Source of the DNA: Aequorivita todarodis
Lineage (GTDB): Bacteria; Bacteroidota; Bacteroidia; Flavobacteriales; Flavobacteriaceae
DNA: 32,917 bases
Direction of reading: 5' to 3'
Assembly: GCF_028561335.1 (NCBI RefSeq)
Contig: NZ_JAQQTG010000040.1
Span: 1-32,917, forward strand
The notes under the pieces were generated by a model. The model worked only from the letters and a program-made list of their open reading frames with translations. It was not told the DNA's origin and did no database searches. A program made the position numbers and the translations under genes. Positions 7,390 to 15,421 of this stretch are shown in pieces. Position 1 is the first letter of the stretch. Each line of letters begins with the position of its first letter.

Positions 7390-7872
7390 CTACTGTGAGG
7401 GCGTTCCATAGACCCCATAGCCCATATAAAAACCACTGCGACGGGGAGGGCGTTGGTAAAAACCGTAGGAATACGGCATAAGCTCCGGTCTTAAATATCC
7501 GCGAGACTCTTTATAGGCGATATTCCTAACGGCTGTTGATCCATCCACACTATAACTGCTGTTGCCACCATAAACACCATACTCTGTAGGATCTAAGGAT
7601 ATTTGAATATTCGATTTTGAATAATTTTGGCTCGCGGCCATTGCATCGTACATGCTTACCGGTTCGCGATAATTATTTTTATCCATCTTAAAGGAAGGAA
7701 GTTTGGTCGAATTTTTTTTGAAAAAATCTGAATTTGAAAGCAGGGAAGTGCTCATTAAACTTTCAATTTCGGGCAGTTTCACATAATCCAATTTAAATTT
7801 ATTGGACTCAAAATCCAATTGCGCCGAGGCCATCAGCGGAAACAACAAAAGAAGAAATAGCAACTTTTTCAT
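7390..7872 (-). CDS. Secreted protein of unknown function
   Basis: A 160-residue protein with a strong signal peptide (MKKLLFLLLLFPLMASA, cleavage near residue 17). The mature part is polar with no recognisable domain. Its C-terminal 35 residues are rich in Tyr, Gly, Pro and Arg (QRPPRRSGFYMGYGVYG). No lipobox or T9SS domain is seen, so it is probably periplasmic or loosely associated with the envelope. The start follows directly from the signal peptide and from a -7 element five bases upstream. It appears monocistronic. Confidence 0.75.
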   Translation of the reverse strand: MKKLLFLLLLFPLMASAQLDFESNKFKLDYVKLPEIESLMSTSLLSNSDFFKKNSTKLPSFKMDKNNYREPVSMYDAMAASQNYSKSNIQISLDPTEYGVYGGNSSYSVDGSTAVRNIAYKESRGYLRPELMPYSYGFYQRPPRRSGFYMGYGVYGTPSQ

Positions 7873-7877
7873 CGGGT

Positions 7878-7885
7878 CAAAGATA
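7878..7885 (-). promoter_or_regulatory. -7 element of the secreted-protein gene
   Basis: TATCTTTG on the minus strand ends five bases before the ATG at 7872. It is an exact TAnnTTTG match with no clear -33 TTG. The expected transcript would start at or within a few bases of the start codon. Confidence 0.5.
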
Positions 7886-7910
7886 ACAAAATTTGTTCCA
7901 AGTTTAAAGT

Positions 7911-8017
7911 GGGTAGTTAGGTAGTAGGTAGTTAGGTAGTAGGTAGTAGGTAGTAGGTAGTAGGTAGTAGGTAGTAGGTAGTAGGTAGTAGGTAGTAGGT
8001 AGTGGGTAGTGGGTAGT
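7911..8017. repeat. Heptamer tandem repeat
   Basis: About 14 consecutive copies of a seven-base unit GGTAGTA. Variants GGTAGTTA occur at the left end and GGTAGTG at the right end. It lies between the promoter of the secreted-protein gene and the C1 peptidase stop codon. The repeat is out of any reading frame and is expected to be slippage-prone. Confidence 0.95.
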
Positions 8018-8048
8018 ACCCTTCCAGAGTTTAAAACGTTGGAAGGGT
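8018..8048. repeat. Short inverted repeat beside the tandem repeat
   Basis: Perfect nine-base arms ACCCTTCCA (8018-8026) and TGGAAGGGT (8040-8048) enclose a 13-base spacer. No T-tract follows on the minus strand, so it is a poor terminator for the C1 peptidase gene. It looks like a dispersed palindromic repeat of the kind common in Flavobacteria. Confidence 0.7.
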
Positions 8049-8070
8049 TGTGATATGGAGGATTTTGTTT

Positions 8071-9189
8071 TTATAAATTTAATTTTTTAGATGTTTCCTT
8101 TGGTAGCGCATCTTTGTGGACGGTAACGCTAACGGCCTTTAAGCGCATATAGGCTTCACTAAAATATACATAACCGCCATTGGCAACGCGTGTTTCGTCT
8201 GTTCCCCAGCTATTTTTTACTTTGTAATATTTTGTGCCGTTTTGGTCGCGGAGTATTCCCGTAATGTGCATTAAGTGATCATCAGTAGTATCATAATTTT
8301 CAAACTCATCTTGCCGGTATTGTTGCGTAATTTCCTTTTCGGGATAGGTGCTGTGTAGGGCCTTTAAGATATTTTCCTCATTTTCGGGAATAACGGCCAC
8401 CCCGTCTTTTGACGAAAAACTGCGCTCGCTTACATCGCAGTCCAATTCAACGGTAAACCCGTTTTCCAAAGCATTGTCTATGGTCGCCATCATTTCATCC
8501 AACGGAACATTGTAAAAACTACCGTTGCTCCAGTTGTCAGGGATGTTCAGAATAAATTTTGAATAGAAGGGCGCTTGGGTAAAACTGGTAATGTTTACGT
8601 AATCCGCAGGCTGGATTTTGGTCATTGCCAAAAAGGTTTGCGGCGTATATTGTTTTCCCTCAAAAGTGAAATGGGTTACGTTTTTACCGATATACGTATC
8701 CAAAACACCTTCAATGGCAGCACGCCATTTTTTGCTGAGTTTCCGGCCGGGATTGTCAACGTATGTTTTCAGCATTGCTTCCAATACCGCGACCATTTCG
8801 GCGTGGTTATAAACGGTTTCGCCAGCAAAAAGACCGCTGAACGCTTCTTCGGGAACCAAGCCATTTTTTGCTACGGAATTCATCACATCGTGTGCCAAGC
8901 CACCTTCGCCAAACTGCGCTTTTCCTTGGCGCATAATGTAGTTTTCAGCTTTTAGCGGATAGGTATTCCGTACTTGGTACATTTCACTTAAATCAATTTT
9001 CTTTCCCGTAAGACGGATGATTTCGCTCTCCAAAAATGACGTACTGCTAAAACTCCAGCACGTTCCCGTAATTCCCTGGCTTATTACGGGCGTGGCTTCA
9101 AGGTCTGTGACCGTCGTGAATTTGTAGGCTTCTTGGGCGGTTAGGCTTAATGTGAAAAGAATTCCGAAGAAGAAAAGGATGCTTCGCAT
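8071..9189 (-). CDS. Secreted C1 (bleomycin-hydrolase type) peptidase
   Basis: A 372-residue papain-fold cysteine peptidase close to the aminopeptidase C / bleomycin hydrolase branch (C1B). The signal peptide is residues 1-19 (MRSILFFFGILFTLSLTAQ). The catalytic set is complete: Gln38 and Cys44 in SQGITGTCWSF, His308 in HLMHITG and Asn326 in KNSWG. It is shorter than cytosolic PepC (about 450 residues) and lacks a lipobox. The signal peptide points to the periplasm, unlike the usual cytoplasmic PepC. It probably trims peptides for uptake. No partner gene is nearby. Confidence 0.88.
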   Translation of the reverse strand: MRSILFFFGILFTLSLTAQEAYKFTTVTDLEATPVISQGITGTCWSFSSTSFLESEIIRLTGKKIDLSEMYQVRNTYPLKAENYIMRQGKAQFGEGGLAHDVMNSVAKNGLVPEEAFSGLFAGETVYNHAEMVAVLEAMLKTYVDNPGRKLSKKWRAAIEGVLDTYIGKNVTHFTFEGKQYTPQTFLAMTKIQPADYVNITSFTQAPFYSKFILNIPDNWSNGSFYNVPLDEMMATIDNALENGFTVELDCDVSERSFSSKDGVAVIPENEENILKALHSTYPEKEITQQYRQDEFENYDTTDDHLMHITGILRDQNGTKYYKVKNSWGTDETRVANGGYVYFSEAYMRLKAVSVTVHKDALPKETSKKLNL

Positions 9190-9241
9190 TGTTTGTTTTT
9201 TATCGTTATTATTTATTTTGAAGATTTTGAAGGGTATTTTT

Positions 9242-9300
9242 CTTTGCGTTCTCTATGCCTTTGCGGTAAATATCACCGCTGAGGCGCAGAGAAGGCAGAG
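9242..9300. repeat. Imperfect long inverted repeat
   Basis: Two arms of about 29 bases (9242-9270 and 9272-9300) pair with several mismatches around a shared core (GCGTTCTCT...GCCT..GCGGT). The element fills the gap between the C1 peptidase and menB and produces spurious open frames on both strands. It resembles a dispersed intergenic hairpin repeat and has no T-tract. Confidence 0.7.
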
Positions 9301-9351
9301 GTTTTACGGTCATTTCAAAAGAAATAGAAAATAATAATAAACAATATCTTC

Positions 9352-9359
9352 TATCTTTG
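9352..9359 (+). promoter_or_regulatory. -7 element of menB
   Basis: TATCTTTG is an exact -7 match 18 bases before the chosen menB ATG (9378). No convincing -33 TTG was found. Its position excludes the upstream TTG codon at 9357 as a translation start, because that codon lies within the promoter element. Confidence 0.5.
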
Positions 9360-9377
9360 AAAACAAAAATAAGAATT

Positions 9378-10217
9378 ATGATCACACCCAACTGGAAAAC
9401 CGCTAAAGAATATACCGATATAACCTATAAAAAATCAAACGGCGTGGCGCGAATCGCTTTCAACAGGCCCGATGTGCGCAATGCGTTTCGCCCAAAAACT
9501 ACGGCTGAATTGCTAAATGCCTTTCACGATGCACAAGAAGATACTTCCATAGGTGTGGTTTTGCTTTCTGCGGAAGGACCATCTTCCAAGGATGGCGTTT
9601 ATAGTTTTTGCAGTGGTGGCGACCAAAAGGCACGTGGCCACCAAGGCTATGTGGGCGATGATGGCTACCACCGATTGAATATTCTGGATGTGCAACGCTT
9701 GATTCGGTTTATGCCGAAAGCCGTAATCTGTGTGGTTCCGGGCTGGGCCGTGGGAGGCGGGCACAGTTTGCATGTGGTCTGCGATTTAACCTTGGCAAGC
9801 AAGGAACACGCTATCTTTAAACAGACCGATGCCGACGTAACCAGTTTTGACGGTGGCTACGGAAGTGCTTATCTGGCCAAAATGGTAGGGCAGAAGCGTG
9901 CCCGCGAAATCTTTTTCCTCGGAAGAAATTACTCTGCGCAGGAAGCTTTTGAAATGGGAATGGTAAACGCCGTGATTCCCCATGACGAGTTGGAAAATAC
10001 AGCTTACGAATGGGCGCAGGAGATTCTTGCAAAAAGTCCAACCTCAATAAAAATGCTGAAGTTCGCGATGAACCTAACCGACGACGGAATGGTGGGCCAA
10101 CAGGTTTTTGCGGGGGAAGCTACGCGCCTTGCCTATATGACGGATGAGGCGAAAGAGGGCCGTGATGCCTTTCTTGAAAAACGAAAGCCTAATTTTGATA
10201 AGAAGTGGTTGCCGTAG
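9378..10217 (+). CDS. menB: 1,4-dihydroxy-2-naphthoyl-CoA synthase MenB
   Basis: A 279-residue crotonase-fold enzyme that closes the ring of o-succinylbenzoyl-CoA. Motifs in order: VRNAFRPKT (about 31), FCSGGDQKARG (about 77), GWAVGGGHSLHVVCDL (about 124-139), the oxyanion hole and substrate loop, then QTDADVTSFDGGYGS (about 150) with the conserved Asp and Tyr of MenB. It ends in the family-typical FLEKRKPNFDKKWLP. The length is normal. It is separated from menF/menD by about 4.4 kb, and menA, menC and menE are not in the window. A methyltransferase follows 59 bases later on the same strand. Confidence 0.95.
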   Translation: MITPNWKTAKEYTDITYKKSNGVARIAFNRPDVRNAFRPKTTAELLNAFHDAQEDTSIGVVLLSAEGPSSKDGVYSFCSGGDQKARGHQGYVGDDGYHRLNILDVQRLIRFMPKAVICVVPGWAVGGGHSLHVVCDLTLASKEHAIFKQTDADVTSFDGGYGSAYLAKMVGQKRAREIFFLGRNYSAQEAFEMGMVNAVIPHDELENTAYEWAQEILAKSPTSIKMLKFAMNLTDDGMVGQQVFAGEATRLAYMTDEAKEGRDAFLEKRKPNFDKKWLP

Positions 10218-10276
10218 TCAGTACGCAGTAGTCAGTATTCAGTAAAAAATCATTATCAAAATATCCTTCACTTTCA

Positions 10277-11137
10277 ATGAGTAAACTATTCAACTTGCGC
10301 AGTATATGGTATTCGCTTTCGGCGGAGCAACGGTTTTTTATTAGACGGCTTTACTATTTGCCAAAAGATACCTTGGATGGTATTACGGGCAAGCGGCACA
10401 AGTACGTCCCGCCACGCGGCTATATCTATACGGGTTCGCCAGCCTGTGCAGCGGATTATTTGAAACAAGGGCAGCTACAACTAAAAATGTTGAAGGAACA
10501 CGCCAATCTTCAGCCTGGCCACAGTGTTTTGGACATTGGCAGCGGCATAGGCAGGACGGCGATTGCACTGACCGGGTATTTAAGCCAAAACGGAAGTTAC
10601 GAGGGTTTTGACGTGGTGGAAAGAGGCGTGCAGTGGTGCAATTCGCGCATACATAAAGAAAACCCCAATTTCAATTTTAAATATGTGCCGCTGTTCAATG
10701 ATCTTTACAATACGGCGACACTCAAGGCTACGGAATTTATTTTTCCCTATGCCGATAATTCCATAGATGTGGCCTTTTCCTTTTCGGTTTTTACGCATAT
10801 GCAGCTTGAGGAGATCCAGCATTATTTCAATCAGATTTATCGGGTGCTGAAACCCGGGGGAGTTTGTTTTTCAACCTTTTTTCTTTATGACGAAGCTTCG
10901 GAAGCATTTATTTCGACCAAAAAGGATTTCAGTTTTCCCGTAAAAAAGGAAGGTTACAGATTGATGAACGAAAACGTAAAATCGGGCAATATCGCTATTG
11001 ATAAAACAAAACTTTCTGAAATGCTAACAAAGGAAAACTTTGAATTGGCCAAAATTATAGACGGCTTCTGGAAGGATAAAATACGCGATACTGCCAAAGC
11101 GGAATACCAGGATATGGTGGTGTTTAAAAAGGGATAG
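10277..11137 (+). CDS. Class I SAM-dependent methyltransferase
   Basis: A 286-residue protein with a Rossmann-type methyltransferase domain at about residues 65-230. SAM motif I is VLDIGSGIGRTA (about 85-96), the acidic motif II ends in YEGFDVVERG, and motif IV is near DVAFSFSVFTHM. The region LKPGGVCFSTFFLYDE follows. Residues 1-60 are basic and lack a signal peptide. The substrate is unknown. It follows menB but does not look like the UbiE/MenG demethylmenaquinone methyltransferase, so a menaquinone role is not supported beyond position. Confidence 0.8.
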   Translation: MSKLFNLRSIWYSLSAEQRFFIRRLYYLPKDTLDGITGKRHKYVPPRGYIYTGSPACAADYLKQGQLQLKMLKEHANLQPGHSVLDIGSGIGRTAIALTGYLSQNGSYEGFDVVERGVQWCNSRIHKENPNFNFKYVPLFNDLYNTATLKATEFIFPYADNSIDVAFSFSVFTHMQLEEIQHYFNQIYRVLKPGGVCFSTFFLYDEASEAFISTKKDFSFPVKKEGYRLMNENVKSGNIAIDKTKLSEMLTKENFELAKIIDGFWKDKIRDTAKAEYQDMVVFKKG

Positions 11138-11210
11138 TCCAATTTTTTATTGAATGAAAAAAGAAAGCCCTCAATTTTCTTAAAAACTTTCTGCTTTACT
11201 ATTTGTAAGT

Positions 11211-11591
11211 TTAATTTTTTTTCAAGATTACATCCTGAACCCAAGCCATTGCTTTACTGAGCGTTGGAAAAATGGCAAACGTTTTTTTGTAGAACATACT
11301 TTCCAGTTCCGCATTTGTTTTTTTAATATCGTCCTCGGCAACTATCGCTATGGCAAGCAAGTTGTGTATTTTGGAAGTGCCAAGATAAGTGAGCGGATCT
11401 ACGGCGTATGAAAAATACCTGTTGGAAATGTACACCACGTCCCTGTTTGAAAAATGCAGGTCTATAATTTGGCGAAGCTCGTCGTTGTGCTCGGGTTTAA
11501 TTAAGACGCCTTCCCTAATCTGGGTTACCAAGAAATCATCAAAAATAAAAACTTCACAATGGGGGAAGTTGTAATAATGGAATATGCTCAT
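11211..11591 (-). CDS. SpoIIAA/STAS-like protein, paralogue 2
   Basis: A 126-residue cytoplasmic protein of unknown function, paralogous to 5011-5421. Shared features are VYISNR (about 54-59), SYAVDPLTY (about 63-71), and NAELESMFYKKTFAIF (about 93-108) followed by a conserved Trp. The protein is shorter at its N-terminus than the other copy. A near-consensus -7 box (TATCTTTA, 11616-11623 minus) precedes it. No obvious operon partner exists on this strand. Confidence 0.7.
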   Translation of the reverse strand: MSIFHYYNFPHCEVFIFDDFLVTQIREGVLIKPEHNDELRQIIDLHFSNRDVVYISNRYFSYAVDPLTYLGTSKIHNLLAIAIVAEDDIKKTNAELESMFYKKTFAIFPTLSKAMAWVQDVILKKN

Positions 11592-11812
11592 AATTTGGAA
11601 ATTTGGTTGGTCGTTTAAAGATAGAAAAGAATAGTTGAATTACAGCATAGGCGCAGCTTTTTGAAATTGTGATTATTTTTCGGTGAACTATGATCTGAAT
11701 TTTTTCTATAAAGTATATCCCACAACTTTCGGGGGTCAATAGCTTCAAACATACCGCAATTTCAAATCCTTAAAAATTTTTAAATTCGAATTGATCAATT
11801 CTTATTCACAAA

Positions 11813-11846
11813 AAAAGCACCAAAACGAAGAAACGCTTGGTGCTTT
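11813..11846 (-). terminator. Intrinsic terminator of the lipoprotein gene
   Basis: The stem AAAAGCACCAA/TTGGTGCTTTT has arms at 11813-11823 and 11836-11846 with a 12-base loop, and a run of T follows on the minus strand. It lies 32 bases after the stop codon of the lipoprotein. The rest of 11592-11812 shows no gene. Confidence 0.75.
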
Positions 11847-11877
11847 TGTGGTTAGAAAGCATTAGGTATTTGGTTTT

Positions 11878-12297
11878 TTAGCCTTCGGTTTTATCAAAAA
11901 CCAAGGTTTCGGTGTCTTGGTCGTTCCTTACTTTAAGTTCACTCTCCGAAATTGAGAGTATAACTGCGTTTATGGAGTCCGGTCCAATAGTAATGCTTAA
12001 ATTTTTGTTGTTTGTTAAAGTGTAAGTTCCATTATTTATCCCTGAAGATATGCAAGTTCCTGAGTCTTCATCAAATGATTCCAATGTCATGGTGCCATCT
12101 GTCTTAAATAGTAGATAGGTCTTTTTTTCGCAGGCATTGTAGTTTCCAGGAGTTTTGGACTCTTGGTACCATTTTCCGGAAGTCAACAATTCCAGATTTG
12201 TTTTTGGAGGTGTGTTTGATGATGAGTCATCATCTTTGCTACAGCTAAAGGCGACTAATGCAAGGCATGCAAAGGCAAATGTTCTAAGTGTTTTCAT
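11878..12297 (-). CDS. Lipocalin-like outer-membrane lipoprotein
   Basis: A 139-residue protein with a lipoprotein signal ending LVAFSC (Cys19). SKDDDSSSN follows the Cys; acidic residues after a Lys here are a known surface-export signal for Bacteroidetes lipoproteins. The body (about 30-135) resembles small lipocalin-like domains: LLTSGKWYQES at the start, a YLLFKTDGTMTL strand pair and the end strands LKVRNDQDTETLVF. Two Cys (at about 57 and 81) could form a disulfide. Ligand and function are unknown. It is the last gene of the minus-strand surface-protein group. Confidence 0.78.
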   Translation of the reverse strand: MKTLRTFAFACLALVAFSCSKDDDSSSNTPPKTNLELLTSGKWYQESKTPGNYNACEKKTYLLFKTDGTMTLESFDEDSGTCISSGINNGTYTLTNNKNLSITIGPDSINAVILSISESELKVRNDQDTETLVFDKTEG

Positions 12298-12413
12298 TGT
12301 TTTATTATTTATTGTTATTGTCTATTATTATTTATTATTAATTATTTGGTTTTAAGTATTTCTGGGGTAAGGTTTTGATCGTTTTCGTTTTCAATCACAA
12401 TAAAAATTTATTT

Positions 12414-13592
12414 TTAGTATAAAATCAATTTTTTGATAGCGGTTTCTTTTTCAGTTTTTATCTTTATAAAATATACTCCTTGAGCCAACGAGGAGACGTC
12501 CAGCGTGTTTTTCCCCATAGCAATCGTTCCATTTTTTACCACTTGACCATTCATTGTCAGAATACTATAATTGGCATCTTGTTCCATTGAGATATTGAGA
12601 AATTCTTTTACCGGATTTGGATAGATAATGACGCCTTCATTTAGATTCTGGTCATCAACAGATAGGCTGCAATCTTCACTAAAGCTGGTCTGGGGGTCAA
12701 TATCTGTCCAGTTTGCATTGGAATATGCCACATCATCAACGGTAATGCACGTAAGGTCTGGGTTATGGGTAGCATTAAAACCTGAAAAGTTTGTGTTATT
12801 GCCGTTTTTAACATTTAAACTTGTGAGTTGATTGTATCTACAGCCTAAATAGGTCAAGGCGATATTTGCAGAAAGATCCAAACTTGTTATTTGATTGCCA
12901 AAACAATTCAATTGTGTTAAACCCAAGTTTTGGCTCAAATCTAAATCGGTTATTTGATTATTAAAGCACTGTTACAATCTTAAAACAGTATTTTGAGTTA
13001 CATCTAAACTCGTTAATAGGTTGTTCCTACAATCCAAATCATCCAATAGGGTGTTTTGCGTAATATCTAAATTGGTCAATTGATTTTCATAAACATTAAA
13101 TTCCTCTAAATTTGAAAGTGGGGTAACATCTATTGTGGTCAGTAGATTTTCATTACAGGTCAATTGGATTAAGCCCGTATTTTGACTGAGGTCTAGATTG
13201 GTTATTTGGTTTTGTGAACAAGTTAAGGACGTTAAGGCCGTGTTTTGCGTAACATCTAAACTGCTTAGTGCATTAGCCGCACAATATAAAGATGTTAAGG
13301 CTGTATTCTGACTGATGTCTATGCTGGTCAGCAGATTATATGGGCAGTACAAATTGGTTAAAGTAGTAAAATCTTCAATCCCGGTAAGGTCCGCAATATC
13401 TTTGGAGGCTATGCTTAAGCTGGAAACCCCACTAATATTAGCCGTGGTAACATAGTCGTCCAATACGTTGTCATAACCAAGATCAATCAAGGCTTGTTCA
13501 AAATTATCGTCTGGCACATAAGTTTGTTGCGAGTAACCTAATTTGCATAAAAAAAGGACTGCTATAAGACAAAGTGTTTTTAAAGTTCTCAT
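12414..13592 (-). pseudogene. LRR protein with T9SS sorting domain, broken by one in-frame stop
   Basis: One continuous frame of 393 codons, interrupted at codon 207 by TAA (12974-12972). Residues 1-206 hold a signal peptide (about 1-21) and LRRs of the form NTALTSLTCSQNQITNLD. The 185 residues after the stop carry two further LRRs, then a spacer and a C-terminal T9SS type A domain (IIYPNPVKEFLN, then SLAQGVYFIKIKTEKETA). The stop replaces a Leu of the repeat pattern (consensus NTxLxxLxC), and a single change from TTA would give TAA. The gene follows the S74 protein by 26 bases on the same strand. Without read-through the product loses secretion and anchoring. A sequencing error is possible. 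Confidence 0.85.
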
Positions 13593-13618
13593 TTCTTTTT
13601 TGTTTTAAATTATTGGTA

Positions 13619-15406
13619 TTATTTAGTTTCTATTTCTGAAGTAAAACTTGCACTTTTCATTAAGGATTCCAGTTTGTCAAGGCGTTCTTCCAGTTGGTTT
13701 TGTTTTACCAATTTGCCTTTTAAGGTTTCTATTTCGGCTTGTTGTTCTTTAATGGCTTCTACCAATACAGGAATCAGCTGAATGTAGCTTACGCCGAAAT
13801 GTCCTTCATCGTCAATAATGCTTACCATTTCCGGGAAAACCTTTTGAACGTCTTGCGCTATCACCCCATACTCGCGTTTTTTTGCGGCATCATTTTTCAT
13901 AGTATAGGTATAGCCTTTAATGTTTTGAAGTGCTTCTAAAGTATTGTTGATTGGTTTGAAGTTTTCCTTCAGGCGCCTGTCCGAAACATCGGTGATGGTT
14001 CCTGTGTATTCAATGGAACCATTTACATCCAGCGCAACGTTAGGGGCTGTAATGCCAATGCCCACGTTATCGGCAAAAAAATTGGCGGAACCTCCATAGC
14101 CCCAGCTAAAATAGGTGCCATTGTACCATAGGGCTTCACTGCCGTTTACTTGTAAAGCAACACCTGAGGCAACATTTCTATGCAGATTGGTTACCCCACT
14201 TACTTGCAAATTGCCATTAACACGCAATAAGTTGTTATTAAACTCTCCATAGATTAATGCATTGTTGGCATCTGCATTGGAATTTTCTATATATAGTTTG
14301 TTGCTCCCTGTTTCATTATAACCTGATTGATATCCTAAGAAAATATTACGTAGTCCTGTTCCATTTTGCAAGCCTGCTTCGCTTCCAATAGCAATATTAA
14401 ATTGTCCTCCTGTATTTTGTCTTAAAGCTGAATAACCTATACCAATATTGTCATATCCTATACAAGCCCCTAAGGAACTAACTCCAATAGCAACATTTTT
14501 TTCTCCATAGCTATTACTAGCTAAAGCACCATTACCTATAGCTGTATTATAATTTCCGCTTGTATTACCATTTAAAGCATGCATTCCTAAAGCTGTATTA
14601 TATCCTCCACTTGTACTTGACGACAAAGCATAAGCTCCTACTGCAGTATTTTCTTCCCCACTTTTGTTTTGGATCAATGCATAATCACCTATTGCTGTAT
14701 TTTCTTGCCCAACATCATTATTAAACATTGCATATAGACCAATGGCTGTATTACCTTGCCCTGTAGTATTAGAATATAAGGCGGAAGCTCCAACAGCTGT
14801 ATTGTAGCTTCCTGCGTTATTGTATAAAGACGAGTTTCCAACAGCTGTATTGAAGCCTCCTCCATTATTGTATAAAGACGAATATCCAATAGCTGTATTG
14901 TTGTTTCCTAAACTTGTTTTTAGCGAATTATACCCAATGGCTGTATTACCCTCGCCACTTATATTTGATGTTAAAGAATTAAAGCCTATCCCAATGTTCC
15001 TATTGTCTGTAGCATCATCGTTTTTTCCGGCACTGCCACCTAAAAATATGGAAGAACCATCCTCGCTGCCGTCGCTGTCAGATTTTCCATCCATCAATTC
15101 ATCTATATATTTCACGCCCGTAACGCTCTGCCAGTAGGAAATGCTACCGTCCCAGTAATAAAATCCTTTGGGTGGCGTTCCGTTGCCCGTAACAAACACC
15201 ATCATTCCGTCTTGGGCAGCCAATGGGTCAATACTGGGAAAATCATCAATGCGTGGGATTAAAATTCCATCCGTGGTGGTTGGGTTCGCAATATTGCTTG
15301 CGGTAATGTCCAAGGTAGCTTTTGGGTCGGTGTTGTTGATGCCCACTTGGGCAAAAAGATTTAGGCTAAAAAACACGAGGGCAATTGATAGTATCTGTTT
15401 TTTCAT
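13619..15406 (-). CDS. Head-repeat surface protein with S74 intramolecular chaperone
   Basis: A 595-residue exported protein (signal peptide about 1-19). After an N-terminal domain (about 20-110), a long region (about 130-370) consists of repeats of the form NTAIGYNSLxxN, like YadA-type trimeric-adhesin head repeats. A linker follows, then the C-terminal peptidase S74 chaperone of the endosialidase type: SDRRLKEN at 475-482 with the Ser475/Lys480 pair, YGVIAQDVQKVFPEMV, and a coiled coil (about 545-580). Such proteins trimerise and cleave off the chaperone. No T9SS sorting domain is present, so surface export is uncertain. It probably heads an operon with the downstream LRR gene. Confidence 0.85.
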   Translation of the reverse strand: MKKQILSIALVFFSLNLFAQVGINNTDPKATLDITASNIANPTTTDGILIPRIDDFPSIDPLAAQDGMMVFVTGNGTPPKGFYYWDGSISYWQSVTGVKYIDELMDGKSDSDGSEDGSSIFLGGSAGKNDDATDNRNIGIGFNSLTSNISGEGNTAIGYNSLKTSLGNNNTAIGYSSLYNNGGGFNTAVGNSSLYNNAGSYNTAVGASALYSNTTGQGNTAIGLYAMFNNDVGQENTAIGDYALIQNKSGEENTAVGAYALSSSTSGGYNTALGMHALNGNTSGNYNTAIGNGALASNSYGEKNVAIGVSSLGACIGYDNIGIGYSALRQNTGGQFNIAIGSEAGLQNGTGLRNIFLGYQSGYNETGSNKLYIENSNADANNALIYGEFNNNLLRVNGNLQVSGVTNLHRNVASGVALQVNGSEALWYNGTYFSWGYGGSANFFADNVGIGITAPNVALDVNGSIEYTGTITDVSDRRLKENFKPINNTLEALQNIKGYTYTMKNDAAKKREYGVIAQDVQKVFPEMVSIIDDEGHFGVSYIQLIPVLVEAIKEQQAEIETLKGKLVKQNQLEERLDKLESLMKSASFTSEIETK

Positions 15407-15421
15407 GACTAAAATGTTGAA

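Noticed and set aside
7911-8017. CRISPR-like array
   Set aside because: The units are seven bases in tandem without spacers, so this is a simple repeat.
9152-9391. Small frames on both strands between the C1 peptidase and menB
   Set aside because: They are created by the imperfect inverted repeat at 9242-9300.
10277-11137. MenG (UbiE) assignment for the methyltransferase after menB
   Set aside because: The protein has a general class I methyltransferase fold but not the recognisable UbiE motifs, and menB proximity alone is not enough.
12414-12938. Separate short gene downstream of the LRR gene
   Set aside because: It continues the same frame after a single stop codon, and the proposed TTG start falls in the middle of a repeat, so it is the 3' part of one broken gene.
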